The notes under the pieces: generated by a model | What the model was told of the DNA's origin: nothing | What the model saw: only the letters and a program-made list of their open reading frames with translations | Databases searched by the model: none | Made by a program: the position numbers and the translations under genes | Shown: positions 7,611-14,885 of the stretch, in pieces | Numbering within the stretch: the first letter of the stretch is position 1 | Layout of the letters: each line of letters starts with the position of its first letter | NCBI GenBank assembly: GCA_002470125.1 | Contig: DKNB01000048.1 | Location: 1-22,646 of the forward strand | Direction: 5' to 3' | Origin: Gallionellales bacterium UBA7399 | GTDB taxonomy: Bacteria > Pseudomonadota > Gammaproteobacteria > Burkholderiales > Gallionellaceae | DNA length: 22,646 bases

Positions 7611-7691
7611 AATGTTAAGTATAATCAGTCGGATATTATGCGCCCAAGACGCTGGCGCCTGATCATCACGTTGTTGTCCTTGAGCTTTGTT

Positions 7692-7720
7692 TTGACAGGG
7701 AAAGATTAAATGTATATCAT
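7692..7720 (+). promoter_or_regulatory. Strong sigma70-type promoter at yceD
   Basis: A perfect -35 TTGACA (7692-7697), a 17-bp spacer and a 5-of-6 match -10 TATCAT (7715-7720). It is the best promoter match I see in the window and faces the yceD-rpmF-plsX-fab cluster. Transcription would start at about 7726-7730, at or just before the yceD ATG at 7730, implying a leaderless or nearly leaderless message. Confidence 0.65.
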
Positions 7721-7729
7721 GCTCGCCTT

Positions 7730-8257
7730 ATGTCTGAGCGGCAATTTATAGATAGTCTGGACTTTGCCAACAATAAGCGAGAATTACGCGGCCAGGTTGC
7801 ATTAGTTGAAATGCCACGACTGCAGGATGTTTTGGCCTCACCTGATGCCAGCCTTCAGCAAGACAGCAATGAAGGGGTTGGCTATATCTTGCGTGGATTG
7901 CAGGATGAAAATGGCAAGCCAATGCTGAGCATTAAACTAGATGGAGTGCTTGAGCTCAGGTGTCAAAGATGCCTAGGGGGTCTTGTCTACCCATTGAAGC
8001 TGGTATCGCAGCTGTTCTTGGCGCACAGAGACGACTGGGACGAGTCTTATATTGAAGACGGTGAGGCGGAGACCATTCTGGCTGACCAAAGGCTGGACGT
8101 GTTTGCTTTGCTTGAGGAAGAGATTTTGCTGGGGCTGCCATTCGCACCAAGGCATCCTGCGGGTGCCTGTCAGGTTGTGGCGGGCGGGTACTTGGCAGAA
8201 GAAGGGGGTCGGATGCAAGAGAACCCCTTTGCGATTTTGTCGGAATTAAAAAAATAG
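7730..8257 (+). CDS. yceD: YceD family protein (DUF177), 23S rRNA accumulation
   Basis: YceD proteins are encoded directly before rpmF in many bacteria; in E. coli YceD is connected to 23S rRNA accumulation, but its molecular action is not settled. The 175-residue sequence has the family's paired cysteines in LRCQRCLGGLVYPL (C78, C81), an acidic middle with EEEILLGLPFAPRHP, and the terminal NPFAILSELKK. The N-terminal FIDSLDFANNKRELRG matches betaproteobacterial YceD, which supports ATG 7730; the next Met (28) is inside the conserved part. No Shine-Dalgarno is present, and the promoter -10 ends only 9 bases upstream. It opens the L32/phospholipid/fatty-acid gene cluster. Confidence 0.92.
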   Translation: MSERQFIDSLDFANNKRELRGQVALVEMPRLQDVLASPDASLQQDSNEGVGYILRGLQDENGKPMLSIKLDGVLELRCQRCLGGLVYPLKLVSQLFLAHRDDWDESYIEDGEAETILADQRLDVFALLEEEILLGLPFAPRHPAGACQVVAGGYLAEEGGRMQENPFAILSELKK

Positions 8258-8289
8258 TAATTTTGTTATTTGTTTTGTAAGGAGTTGAC

Positions 8290-8469
8290 ATGGCTGTTCA
8301 GCAAAATAAAAAATCCCCATCTAAGCGTGGTATGCACCGCTCGCATGATTTTTTGGTTGGCCCTGCGTTGGCAGTTGAGCCGTCCACTGGCGAGCAGCAT
8401 CTACGCCATCACATTAGCCCGACTGGATTTTATCGCGGCAAAAGAGTTGTCAAAGTAAAAGGTGACTAG
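8290..8469 (+). CDS. rpmF: 50S ribosomal protein L32
   Basis: A 59-residue gene. The translation begins MAVQQNKKSPSKRGMHRSHD and continues through LAVEPSTGE and HHISPTGFYRGKRVVKVKGD, nearly the textbook betaproteobacterial L32. This form lacks the zinc-binding cysteine pairs found in some L32 proteins, as is usual in this group. A strong AAGGAG (8279-8284) sits 5 bases before the ATG. It lies 32 bp after yceD and 100 bp before plsX, the conserved order that links ribosome and lipid synthesis. L32 is a late 50S assembly protein near the peptidyl-transferase region. Confidence 0.98.
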   Translation: MAVQQNKKSPSKRGMHRSHDFLVGPALAVEPSTGEQHLRHHISPTGFYRGKRVVKVKGD

Positions 8470-8489
8470 TTGCATCTCTCGGAAGCGAA

Positions 8490-8527
8490 TATGCACCCAG
8501 TACAGAAAGTGCATACACGTTACGTGT
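8490..8527. promoter_or_regulatory. Two adjoining palindromes in the rpmF-plsX spacer
   Basis: TATGCAC (8490-8496) and GTGCATA (8509-8515) are perfect 7-base inverted arms 12 bases apart. Directly abutting is ACACGT-T-ACGTGT (8515-8527), a 13-base palindrome. In RNA the first would make a 7-bp hairpin and the second a 5-bp hairpin with a UUA loop followed by CCUAAUUU, so either a protein operator or an RNA processing/attenuation element is possible. No -35/-10 pair of quality lies beside it. Confidence 0.35.
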
Positions 8528-8556
8528 CCTAATTTCCAAGTTCGAGCATAGCGTTC

Positions 8557-8562
8557 AGAGGA
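8557..8562 (+). promoter_or_regulatory. Ribosome binding site deciding the plsX start
   Basis: AGAGGA lies 7 bases before GTG 8570 but only 4 before the in-frame TTG 8567. The spacing favours the GTG, which also yields the family-typical N-terminus MDVTIAIDAMGGDHG. Confidence 0.6.
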
Positions 8563-8569
8563 TTGCTTG

Positions 8570-9607
8570 GTGGATGTCACAATAGCCATTGATGCCATGG
8601 GGGGTGACCATGGGACACGCGTCACAATTCCAGCCGCAGTGATGTATTTGAAAGAGCACCCAAACGATACTGTAGTGTTGGTTGGTTTGCCCGATGTTAT
8701 CGAGGCGGAGCTCCTTGCTGCGAAAGTGTCTATCGGATTGCGACTGCGCATCCATCCGGCCAGTGAAGTGGTTGGCATGGATGAGTCGCCGCAGCTGGTG
8801 CTGCGCCGCAAAAAAGATTCCTCCATGCGTGTTGCTATCGACCTTGTTGACAAGGGCGAGGCTTCTGCCTGTGTGAGCGCCGGCAACACGGGCGCACTGA
8901 TGGCCATAGCGCGCTATGTGTTAAGAACGTTGCCGGGCATAGATCGTCCCGCGATAGCCTCATTCCTGCCTACCTGTAAGGGCCAGGTATGCATGCTTGA
9001 TCTTGGTGCGAATGTAGACTGCACCGCTGAAAATTTATTGCAATTTGCCTTGATGGGGAGTGCGCTTGTAAGCGCCATTGAGCACAAGAGTAGCCCTGCG
9101 ATTGGCTTGCTTAATATTGGTAGCGAGGACATCAAGGGTAACGAAATTGTTAAGCAAGCCGGTGAGCTTTTGCGACAGAGTGACTTGAACTTTTACGGCA
9201 ACGTGGAGGGCGACGATATTTTTTCTGGGGTGACCGATGTGGTGGTCTGTGATGGCTTCGTGGGTAATGTTGCACTAAAAACAACAGAGGGCCTGGCGCA
9301 CATGCTGGGTGGGTTCTTGCGTGAGGAATTCAATCGTAATATCTTCTCCAGGCTGGTCGGGTTGATCGCCACCCCAGTGCTCAAGGCATTTAAGAGACGC
9401 GTTGATCCCCGTCGGTATAATGGTGCCAGCTTGCTTGGGCTGAAGGGTATCGTGTTAAAAAGTCATGGCGCCGCTGATAAGTTTGCTTTCTTTTGTGCTA
9501 TTGAGCGTGCCGCCGAAGAGGCGCGTGGCGGCATGCTGCATAATATTAGCGAGCACGTAGAGCGGTGGCATCATGCGTGTCAACAAAAAGTCACTGAGGC
9601 CACCTGA
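8570..9607 (+). CDS. plsX: Phosphate acyltransferase PlsX
   Basis: PlsX converts acyl-ACP and phosphate to acyl-phosphate, the acyl donor for PlsY in phosphatidic acid synthesis; it is a peripheral membrane enzyme. The 345-residue product starts with TIAIDAMGGDHG (4-15), the family signature, and carries SAGNTGALMA, LDLGANVDC, LLNIGSEDIKGN and CDGFVGNVALKTTEG, all strongly conserved in PlsX. The GTG start is chosen from the AGAGGA element. The stop overlaps the fabH start by one base (TGATG), so the two are coupled. Confidence 0.96.
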   Translation: MDVTIAIDAMGGDHGTRVTIPAAVMYLKEHPNDTVVLVGLPDVIEAELLAAKVSIGLRLRIHPASEVVGMDESPQLVLRRKKDSSMRVAIDLVDKGEASACVSAGNTGALMAIARYVLRTLPGIDRPAIASFLPTCKGQVCMLDLGANVDCTAENLLQFALMGSALVSAIEHKSSPAIGLLNIGSEDIKGNEIVKQAGELLRQSDLNFYGNVEGDDIFSGVTDVVVCDGFVGNVALKTTEGLAHMLGGFLREEFNRNIFSRLVGLIATPVLKAFKRRVDPRRYNGASLLGLKGIVLKSHGAADKFAFFCAIERAAEEARGGMLHNISEHVERWHHACQQKVTEAT

Positions 9608-10563
9608 TGTATTCTAAAATAATTGGCACCGGCAGCTATTTGCCGACTAAGGTTGTAACAAACTTCGACATTGAAAAATTAGTCGAAACTTCGCACGACT
9701 GGATTGTGACGCGCACCGGTATTGTCGAACGACATTTTGCCGCCAAGGATGAGCAGGCTAGCGATATGGCGGTACACGCCAGCCGACGTGCACTAGAGGC
9801 CGCCGGTATCGGCGCAGATGAAATTGATCTGGTTATAGTCGCCACGACCACGCCAGACCAAATTATGCCTAGCACAGCATGCATTTTGCAGGACAAGCTG
9901 GGGATCAAAAAAGGTGCGGCCTTCGATGTTCAGGCGGTTTGCAGTGGCTTTATTTACGCACTAAATACCGCGGATCTGTTTGTCCGTACCGGACAGGCAC
10001 GTAATGCATTGGTGGTCGGGGCGGAGGTCCTGTCACGCCTGTTAAACTGGGAGGACCGTACCACCTGCGTGTTGTTTGGCGATGGGGCGGGGGCGGTGGT
10101 GTTGCAGGGTAGTGACACACCAGGTATTTTGTCCGCCAGACTACATGCCGATGGCAGCCACCGTAGTAAGCTCAGCGTGAATGGCGGCATATGTGGCGGC
10201 GCCGTATTTGGCGATCCCTATATTCAGATGGATGGCCAGGCCGTTTTTAAATTTGCGGTTAAGGTGCTCAGTGAGGTGGCAGAAGAGGTGTTGGCTGAAA
10301 ATAAAATGACATGCGCTGACATTGATTGGCTAGTCCCCCATCAGGCAAATATCCGAATCATGGAGGCAACCACCAAAAAGCTCGGCCTGAGTATGGACAG
10401 GGTGGTCGTGACCGTTGCACACCATGGAAACACATCAGCAGCATCCATTCCCTTGGCTCTCGATACTGCGGTAAGGGACGGGCGCATCCAGCCTGGACAG
10501 CACATCTTGCTGGAGGCGGTTGGAGGTGGCTTCACTTGGGGTGCAGCTCTGCTGCGTTGGTGA
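9607..10563 (+). CDS. fabH: 3-oxoacyl-ACP synthase III
   Basis: FabH condenses acetyl-CoA with malonyl-ACP to begin each fatty acid. The catalytic triad is intact: C112 in DVQAVCSGFIYAL, H245 in VPHQANIRIME and N275 in AHHGNTSAASIPLAL. The 318-residue length equals the typical value. The ATG is joined to the plsX stop as TGATG. It is followed by fabD after 22 bp, the conserved order, so the set is probably one transcript with plsX. Confidence 0.97.
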   Translation: MYSKIIGTGSYLPTKVVTNFDIEKLVETSHDWIVTRTGIVERHFAAKDEQASDMAVHASRRALEAAGIGADEIDLVIVATTTPDQIMPSTACILQDKLGIKKGAAFDVQAVCSGFIYALNTADLFVRTGQARNALVVGAEVLSRLLNWEDRTTCVLFGDGAGAVVLQGSDTPGILSARLHADGSHRSKLSVNGGICGGAVFGDPYIQMDGQAVFKFAVKVLSEVAEEVLAENKMTCADIDWLVPHQANIRIMEATTKKLGLSMDRVVVTVAHHGNTSAASIPLALDTAVRDGRIQPGQHILLEAVGGGFTWGAALLRW

Positions 10564-10585
10564 TGCTTGCAAGGTCCTTTCCATC

Positions 10586-11521
10586 ATGACAATAAAGGTG
10601 GCCTTTGTTTTCCCGGGGCAGGGCTCGCAATCGAGAGACATGATGAGCAAGTATGTCGACTTTCCTGTGGTGCGAGACACCTTCACCGAGGCCTCTGACA
10701 TACTTCAACAAGATTTGTGGCGATTGGTTGCAGAGGGTAGTGACGCGGAGCTTAATGCGACCATTAACACGCAGCCCATCATGCTCGCTGCTGGGGTGGC
10801 GGTGTACCGAGCCTGGCAGAGCCTGGGCGCCAAATCCCCAACGTTACTTGCCGGACACAGCCTTGGCGAGTACACGGCACTGGTGATCTCTGGGGTGCTT
10901 AAATTTTCGGATGCCTTGCCGCTGGTGCGTTATCGAGCAAAGTGCATGCAAGAGGCGGTGCCGGAGGGCGTGGGAGGCATGGCCGCAATTCTTGGACTGG
11001 ATGACGAAAGTGTACGTAACCTATGCATCGAGGCTGCACAAGGCGAAATATTGGAGGCTGTTAATTTCAATACGCCGGGACAGGTGGTGATTGCTGGAAA
11101 CCGTGCGGCTGTAGAACGTGGGATGGAGTTGGCCAAAGCTAGAGGCGCAAAGCGTGCGTTGATGTTACCGATGAGCGTTCCATCACATTGCAGCTTGCTG
11201 CGCAGTGCAGCGGAAATGCTAAGGATAAGGCTGGAGGAGGTGTCAATGCAGGCCCCCTCCATTCCGGTCGTGCATAATGTGGATGTGGCAAGCTATACGG
11301 ACGTGGCCGCCATCAAGGATGCTTTGGTGCGCCAGCTATATTTGCCGGTACGCTGGGTAGAGACGATACAGTATTTTGGCAAGGAATCTGTGACGCATAA
11401 CGTGGAATGCGCGCCAGGAAGGGTGTTGGTTGGTTTAAATAAGCGTATCGACACCAACCAAGAGGCGCTAGCACTGAGTGACAGCGCGGCGCTAAGGTTG
11501 GCAGCGGAAGTGCTAGTATAA
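10586..11521 (+). CDS. fabD: Malonyl-CoA:ACP transacylase
   Basis: FabD transfers malonyl from CoA to acyl carrier protein. The active-site serine is S92 in GHSLGEYTALV and its histidine partner is H201 in SVPSHCSLL, both at the E. coli positions. The N-terminus AFVFPGQGSQS (6-16) is the family opening, so ATG 10586 is taken as the start although the frame is open further upstream; an AAGG element lies about 11 bases before it. The product has 311 residues. fabG follows after 14 bp. The ACP substrate is not encoded in this cluster. Confidence 0.96.
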   Translation: MTIKVAFVFPGQGSQSRDMMSKYVDFPVVRDTFTEASDILQQDLWRLVAEGSDAELNATINTQPIMLAAGVAVYRAWQSLGAKSPTLLAGHSLGEYTALVISGVLKFSDALPLVRYRAKCMQEAVPEGVGGMAAILGLDDESVRNLCIEAAQGEILEAVNFNTPGQVVIAGNRAAVERGMELAKARGAKRALMLPMSVPSHCSLLRSAAEMLRIRLEEVSMQAPSIPVVHNVDVASYTDVAAIKDALVRQLYLPVRWVETIQYFGKESVTHNVECAPGRVLVGLNKRIDTNQEALALSDSAALRLAAEVLV

Positions 11522-11535
11522 AAACTGGAGGGTGG

Positions 11536-12279
11536 ATGAGCTTACAAGGTCAGATCGCGTTGATAACTGGTGCCAGTCGTGGTATTGGGCAGGGTATCGC
11601 CATGGAGCTGGGGAGTCATGGTGCAACTGTGATCGGCACCGCAACCACCGAAGTCGGAGCCAAGGCCATCAGTGACTATATGGCTGCGGCGAGTATCTGT
11701 GGCTGCGGCGTGATGTTAGATGTTAATAGCGTTACGCAGATTGATCAGGTAATCGCCGATATTCGCAAAAAATATGGTGAGATCTCCATCCTGGTAAATA
11801 ACGCCGGTGTTACGCGCGATAACTTACTGGTGCGCATGACCGATGAAGAGTGGGATGGCACGATATCCACCAACCTGACATCCGTGTTTCGTATGAGCCG
11901 CTCCGTACTGCGAGCCATGATAAAGGCGCGCCACGGTCGAATTGTGAATATCTCTTCCGTTGTGGGTAGCATGGGAAACGCTGGGCAGGCTAACTATGCC
12001 GCATCCAAGGCTGGCATGATTGGATTTAGTAAATCATTGGCCCGGGAAATTGGTGGACGCAACATCACCGTTAATTGCGTTGCACCAGGCTTTATCATTA
12101 CCGAAATGACCGAGGCGTTGTCACAGGAGCAGCGTGACAGCCTGGTGAGTAGCGTGCCATTAAAGCGCCTGGGGCAGGTGGCAGATGTCGCTGCCGCTGT
12201 TGCTTTTCTCGTCGGCCCCGGTGCGGCTTATATTACCGGGGCAACCCTGCATGTGAATGGTGGGATGTACATGGAGTGA
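11536..12279 (+). CDS. fabG: 3-oxoacyl-ACP reductase
   Basis: FabG reduces beta-ketoacyl-ACP with NADPH in each elongation round. It is a 247-residue short-chain dehydrogenase with TGASRGIGQGIA (11-22, cofactor loop), NNAGVTRDNLL (88-98), and the catalytic S141, Y154 and K158 in SSVVGSMGNAGQANYAASK. GGAGG lies 6 bases before the ATG. It ends the fatty-acid cluster: no acpP or fabF follows on this strand, and the next gene, lapA, converges after 58 bp. Confidence 0.96.
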   Translation: MSLQGQIALITGASRGIGQGIAMELGSHGATVIGTATTEVGAKAISDYMAAASICGCGVMLDVNSVTQIDQVIADIRKKYGEISILVNNAGVTRDNLLVRMTDEEWDGTISTNLTSVFRMSRSVLRAMIKARHGRIVNISSVVGSMGNAGQANYAASKAGMIGFSKSLAREIGGRNITVNCVAPGFIITEMTEALSQEQRDSLVSSVPLKRLGQVADVAAAVAFLVGPGAAYITGATLHVNGGMYME

Positions 12280-12321
12280 CGGCGGCTGTAAGTTGCCAGC
12301 GCTTTATGGTGCTATAAATTT

Positions 12322-12346
12322 ATTCGATACGCACTCGCTATCGAAT
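12322..12346. terminator. Hairpin between convergent fabG and lapA
   Basis: ATTCGATA (12322-12329) and TATCGAAT (12339-12346) make a perfect 8-bp stem with a 9-base loop, overlapping the lapA stop codon. On the minus strand it is followed by AAATTTAT. Neither side has a clean U tract. It is placed where both transcripts must stop, so a weak bidirectional terminator is plausible. Confidence 0.35.
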
Positions 12347-12625
12347 GTATGGATCGATATTATTGCTGTCGATTGGCACGTCCCTTAACTTCAGTTCGCG
12401 TTTCAGCGTATAAATCTCCCTGCGTTGCTTGAAGGTGTTGCTCAGTGTTGCGAGTACGCCAATGCCCATGCCTATGGCAAAGAACATCCATAGGATCAAT
12501 ATTAACGGGGATCTCCACTCGTAGCCAAAAAGATAGTGCAGCACAACTGGCTGATCATTCTTTATGGAAAAGATCAGAAGAATAAAAAGTAGTGCTGCAC
12601 GCAGCAACCAGATCACATAGCGCAT
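12338..12625 (-). CDS. lapA: LapA domain inner-membrane protein (DUF1049)
   Basis: A 95-residue membrane protein with two hydrophobic segments (about 4-20 and 41-61) joined by a short loop, then a basic, probably coiled-coil tail (QRREIYTLKRELKLRD, 67-82) facing the cytoplasm. This is the LapA/YciS architecture. In E. coli LapA and LapB control lipopolysaccharide assembly and LpxC turnover. The position after rpsA-ihfB is the conserved one, but lapB does not follow: the convergent fabG is next. A terminator lies between ihfB and this gene; AGGTAAG precedes the ATG. Confidence 0.85.
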   Translation of the reverse strand: MRYVIWLLRAALLFILLIFSIKNDQPVVLHYLFGYEWRSPLILILWMFFAIGMGIGVLATLSNTFKQRREIYTLKRELKLRDVPIDSNNIDPYIR

Positions 12626-12660
12626 GACTTACCTAAAATGTATTATTTCTGGTTCGGATA

Positions 12661-12695
12661 AATAAAAAAGCGACACCATATTGCGGTGGGTCGCC
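12661..12695 (-). terminator. Intrinsic terminator of ihfB
   Basis: Read on the minus strand, GCGAC, a CC bulge, ACC, a 7-base loop, then GGT and GTCGC form a stem followed at once by six T residues and ATT (plus-strand A run 12664-12669). This is a standard intrinsic terminator form. It lies 35 bp before the lapA start, so lapA is either a read-through product or has its own promoter. Confidence 0.72.
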
Positions 12696-12759
12696 TTCCT
12701 ATGCCCAATCATAGTGGGTGTGACTTATTGTGGCCTAACGATGATGGCCCTTGCGATCC

Positions 12760-13050
12760 CTAGAGGGCCTTCTTGAAGTCGACCCGCTCGCGTAACTCCT
12801 TGCCTGCCTTAAAGTGGGGTACGTATTTTGCTGGAACCTGAACTTTTTCACCCGACTTTGGGTTGCGTCCAGTTCGTGGCGGGCGATAATTTAGTGCAAA
12901 GCTGCCAAAGCCACGAATCTCAATGCGTCCCCCCTTGGCCATGGTGTCCGTCATGGCGTCAAGGATTACCTTTACTGCCAAGTCAGCATCCTTGGCTAGC
13001 AACTGAGGGTAGCGTTCGGCCAGTTTAGCGATAAGATCAGAGCGGGTCAT
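12760..13050 (-). CDS. ihfB: Integration host factor beta subunit
   Basis: IHF is a heterodimeric DNA-bending protein; this is the beta chain, 96 residues. It begins MTRSDLIAKLAERYPQLLAK and includes the HU-family arm with GRIEIRGFGSFALNYR and the beta-ribbon RPPRTGRNPKSGE whose proline intercalates DNA. The ending HFKAGKELRERVD is the IhfB type. The run YPQL in the first helix separates it from HU. A strong TAAGGAG precedes the ATG. It follows rpsA by 11 bp on the same strand, the usual rpsA-ihfB pairing. Confidence 0.96.
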   Translation of the reverse strand: MTRSDLIAKLAERYPQLLAKDADLAVKVILDAMTDTMAKGGRIEIRGFGSFALNYRPPRTGRNPKSGEKVQVPAKYVPHFKAGKELRERVDFKKAL

Positions 13051-13061
13051 AGCTTAACTCC

Positions 13062-14798
13062 TTACGATTGAGTGTCGGTTTTGCTGGTGTCCATCTTTGC
13101 CTTAAGCAGGGCACCCAGGTTTGTTGTTCCTGCGGTAGATCCGCTATCCGCTAAATTGGCAGCAGGCTTCTGGGGTGCCACGGCATCCGCCGAGGCTTTG
13201 TGCATAGCCTTGATTGACAGGTTGATGCTGCGATTCTTGCGATCTATGTTGATGATTACGGCTTTTACTTTGTCACCCTCTTTGAGGTGGCTGTGTATGT
13301 CCTCAGCACGATCAGCCGACACCTCAGAAGATTTGAGGAAGCCTTCAATGTCGGTATCCAGTGTGATGGTTGCACCCTTCTCATCAACCTCCTTGACCAC
13401 GCCGTCCACTACACTACCCTTGTCATGGGTTGCGATGTAGCCACTAAAGAGGTCGCCATCCATTTGCTTGATGCCCAATGAAATGCGCTCGCGTTCTATA
13501 TCGATAACCAGCACCACCGCCTCGAGTTCGTCACCCTTCTTGTAGCTGCGTACCGCCTCTTCTCCGGGCACAGACCACGAGAGATCAGATAAATGCACAA
13601 GGCCGTCAATGCCACCATCCAGGCCGATAAAGATACCAAAGTCTGTGATTGATTTAATTTGTCCAGTTACCTTGTCGCCCTTCTTATGATTCAGGGAGAA
13701 GTCATCCCATGGGTTTGATTTGCATTGCTTCATGCCCAGAGAGATGCGTCGGCGTTGCTCATCGATCTCCAGTATGATTATTTCAACCTCATCACCCAGT
13801 TGCACAACCTTGGAGGGATGGACGTTCTTGTTCGTCCAGTCCATCTCGGAGACGTGTACCAAGCCCTCGATGCCCTGCTCAATTTCAACAAATGCGCCAT
13901 AGTCAGTCAGGTTGGTCACCTTACCAAATAACCGTGTGCCCTGCGGGTAGCGACGCTCTAATCCAGTCCATGGATCGTCACCCATCTGCTTGATGCCAAG
14001 TGATACGCGGTTCTTCTCCTGATCAAATTTGAGTATTTTGGCCTCCACCTCGTCGCCCACTGCCAACACCTCAGATGGGTGTTTAACACGACGCCAAGCG
14101 AGATCTGTGATGTGCAGCAGTCCATCGATACCGCCCAGATCAACAAACGCACCGTAATCGGTGATATTTTTCACGATGCCCTTGACGATGGCGCCTTCCT
14201 GTAGATTTTCCATTACGGCCTGACGATCAGCGCCGTGGCTTGCCTCCAGTACCGCACGACGCGAAACAACCACGTTATTGCGCTTGCGGTCTAGCTTGAT
14301 AATCTTTAGTTCCATGGTCTTATTTTCATAGGGTGCGGTATCCTTGACTGGGCGAATATCGACCAGTGAGCCAGGCAAGAATGCACGTATACCGTTAACC
14401 ATGGCAGTCAGCCCACCCTTTACCTTGCCGCTAACGTACCCCTCAACGATGGTCCCCTCTTTCATGGCATCTTCTAGCTCAATCCACGCAGCAAGGCGCT
14501 TGGCTTTTTCGCGAGACAGCTTTGTTTCGCCGTAGCCATTCTCGAGCGACTCAATTGCCACCGTAACAAAGTCACCGGCTTTAACCTCAATCTCTCCGGC
14601 AGCATTAAAAAATTCTTCGACAGGGATAAAGCTTTCTGACTTTAGGCCCGCATTTACCACCACCACATTGTGGTCAATGCGCACAACATGCGCCGTAACC
14701 AGCTCACCCGCACGCATTTCTTTGCGAGTCAGGCTTTCTTCGAATAGGGATGCGAAACTTTCTAAGTCATTTTCAATTGCAGCGGCGTTAGCGTTCAT
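13062..14798 (-). CDS. rpsA: 30S ribosomal protein S1
   Basis: S1 unfolds and delivers mRNA to the 30S subunit, especially where the Shine-Dalgarno is weak. The 578-residue product has the six-domain plan: two diverged N-terminal domains (about 30-98, 116-181) and four RNA-binding S1 repeats (about 201-271, 286-358, 373-445, 460-532). The repeats have the family phrases NITDYGAFVDLGG, NLTDYGAFVEIEQG, SITDFGIFIGLDGG and the more diverged VDEKGATITL. A low-complexity Ala/Ser/Thr tail ends in LGALLKAKMD. The ATG has only a distant AGG, in keeping with the self-regulated start of rpsA genes, and a hairpin lies in the leader. Confidence 0.97.
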   Translation of the reverse strand: MNANAAAIENDLESFASLFEESLTRKEMRAGELVTAHVVRIDHNVVVVNAGLKSESFIPVEEFFNAAGEIEVKAGDFVTVAIESLENGYGETKLSREKAKRLAAWIELEDAMKEGTIVEGYVSGKVKGGLTAMVNGIRAFLPGSLVDIRPVKDTAPYENKTMELKIIKLDRKRNNVVVSRRAVLEASHGADRQAVMENLQEGAIVKGIVKNITDYGAFVDLGGIDGLLHITDLAWRRVKHPSEVLAVGDEVEAKILKFDQEKNRVSLGIKQMGDDPWTGLERRYPQGTRLFGKVTNLTDYGAFVEIEQGIEGLVHVSEMDWTNKNVHPSKVVQLGDEVEIIILEIDEQRRRISLGMKQCKSNPWDDFSLNHKKGDKVTGQIKSITDFGIFIGLDGGIDGLVHLSDLSWSVPGEEAVRSYKKGDELEAVVLVIDIERERISLGIKQMDGDLFSGYIATHDKGSVVDGVVKEVDEKGATITLDTDIEGFLKSSEVSADRAEDIHSHLKEGDKVKAVIINIDRKNRSINLSIKAMHKASADAVAPQKPAANLADSGSTAGTTNLGALLKAKMDTSKTDTQS

Positions 14799-14820
14799 TT
14801 GTTTAAGGTACCTGGGGACA

Positions 14821-14840
14821 AACCCGCTTCTGGCGGGGTT
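14821..14840 (-). promoter_or_regulatory. Leader hairpin before rpsA
   Basis: CCCGC and GCGGG pair around a 5-base loop, extended by AA/TT across a bulged G, ending 22 bases before the rpsA start. On the minus strand it is followed by TTTGT. In E. coli, S1 represses its own translation through leader hairpins; this could serve that role or be a second, weak terminator. I see structure only; the function is inferred. Confidence 0.35.
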
Positions 14841-14844
14841 AGTT

Positions 14845-14875
14845 AAAAAACCCGAACACTAAAATTGGTTGCGGG
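14845..14875 (-). terminator. Likely intrinsic terminator after aroA-cmk
   Basis: On the minus strand, CCCG, a bulged C, AAC, a 10-base loop, GTT and CGGG form a 7-pair stem followed by six T residues (plus-strand A run 14845-14850). It starts about 10 bases after the aroA-cmk stop and precedes rpsA, separating two genes that are usually transcribed together. The stem is modest, so termination may be partial. Confidence 0.5.
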
Positions 14876-14885
14876 GCTGTAAAGT

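Noticed and set aside
7620..7625. Perfect TATAAT just after tRNA-Ser
   Set aside because: No -35 at a suitable distance; the upstream bases belong to the tRNA, and a much better promoter for yceD lies at 7692-7720.
7640..7658. GCGCC/GGCGC hairpin after tRNA-Ser as a terminator
   Set aside because: Only a 5-bp stem with a 9-base loop and no T run after it.
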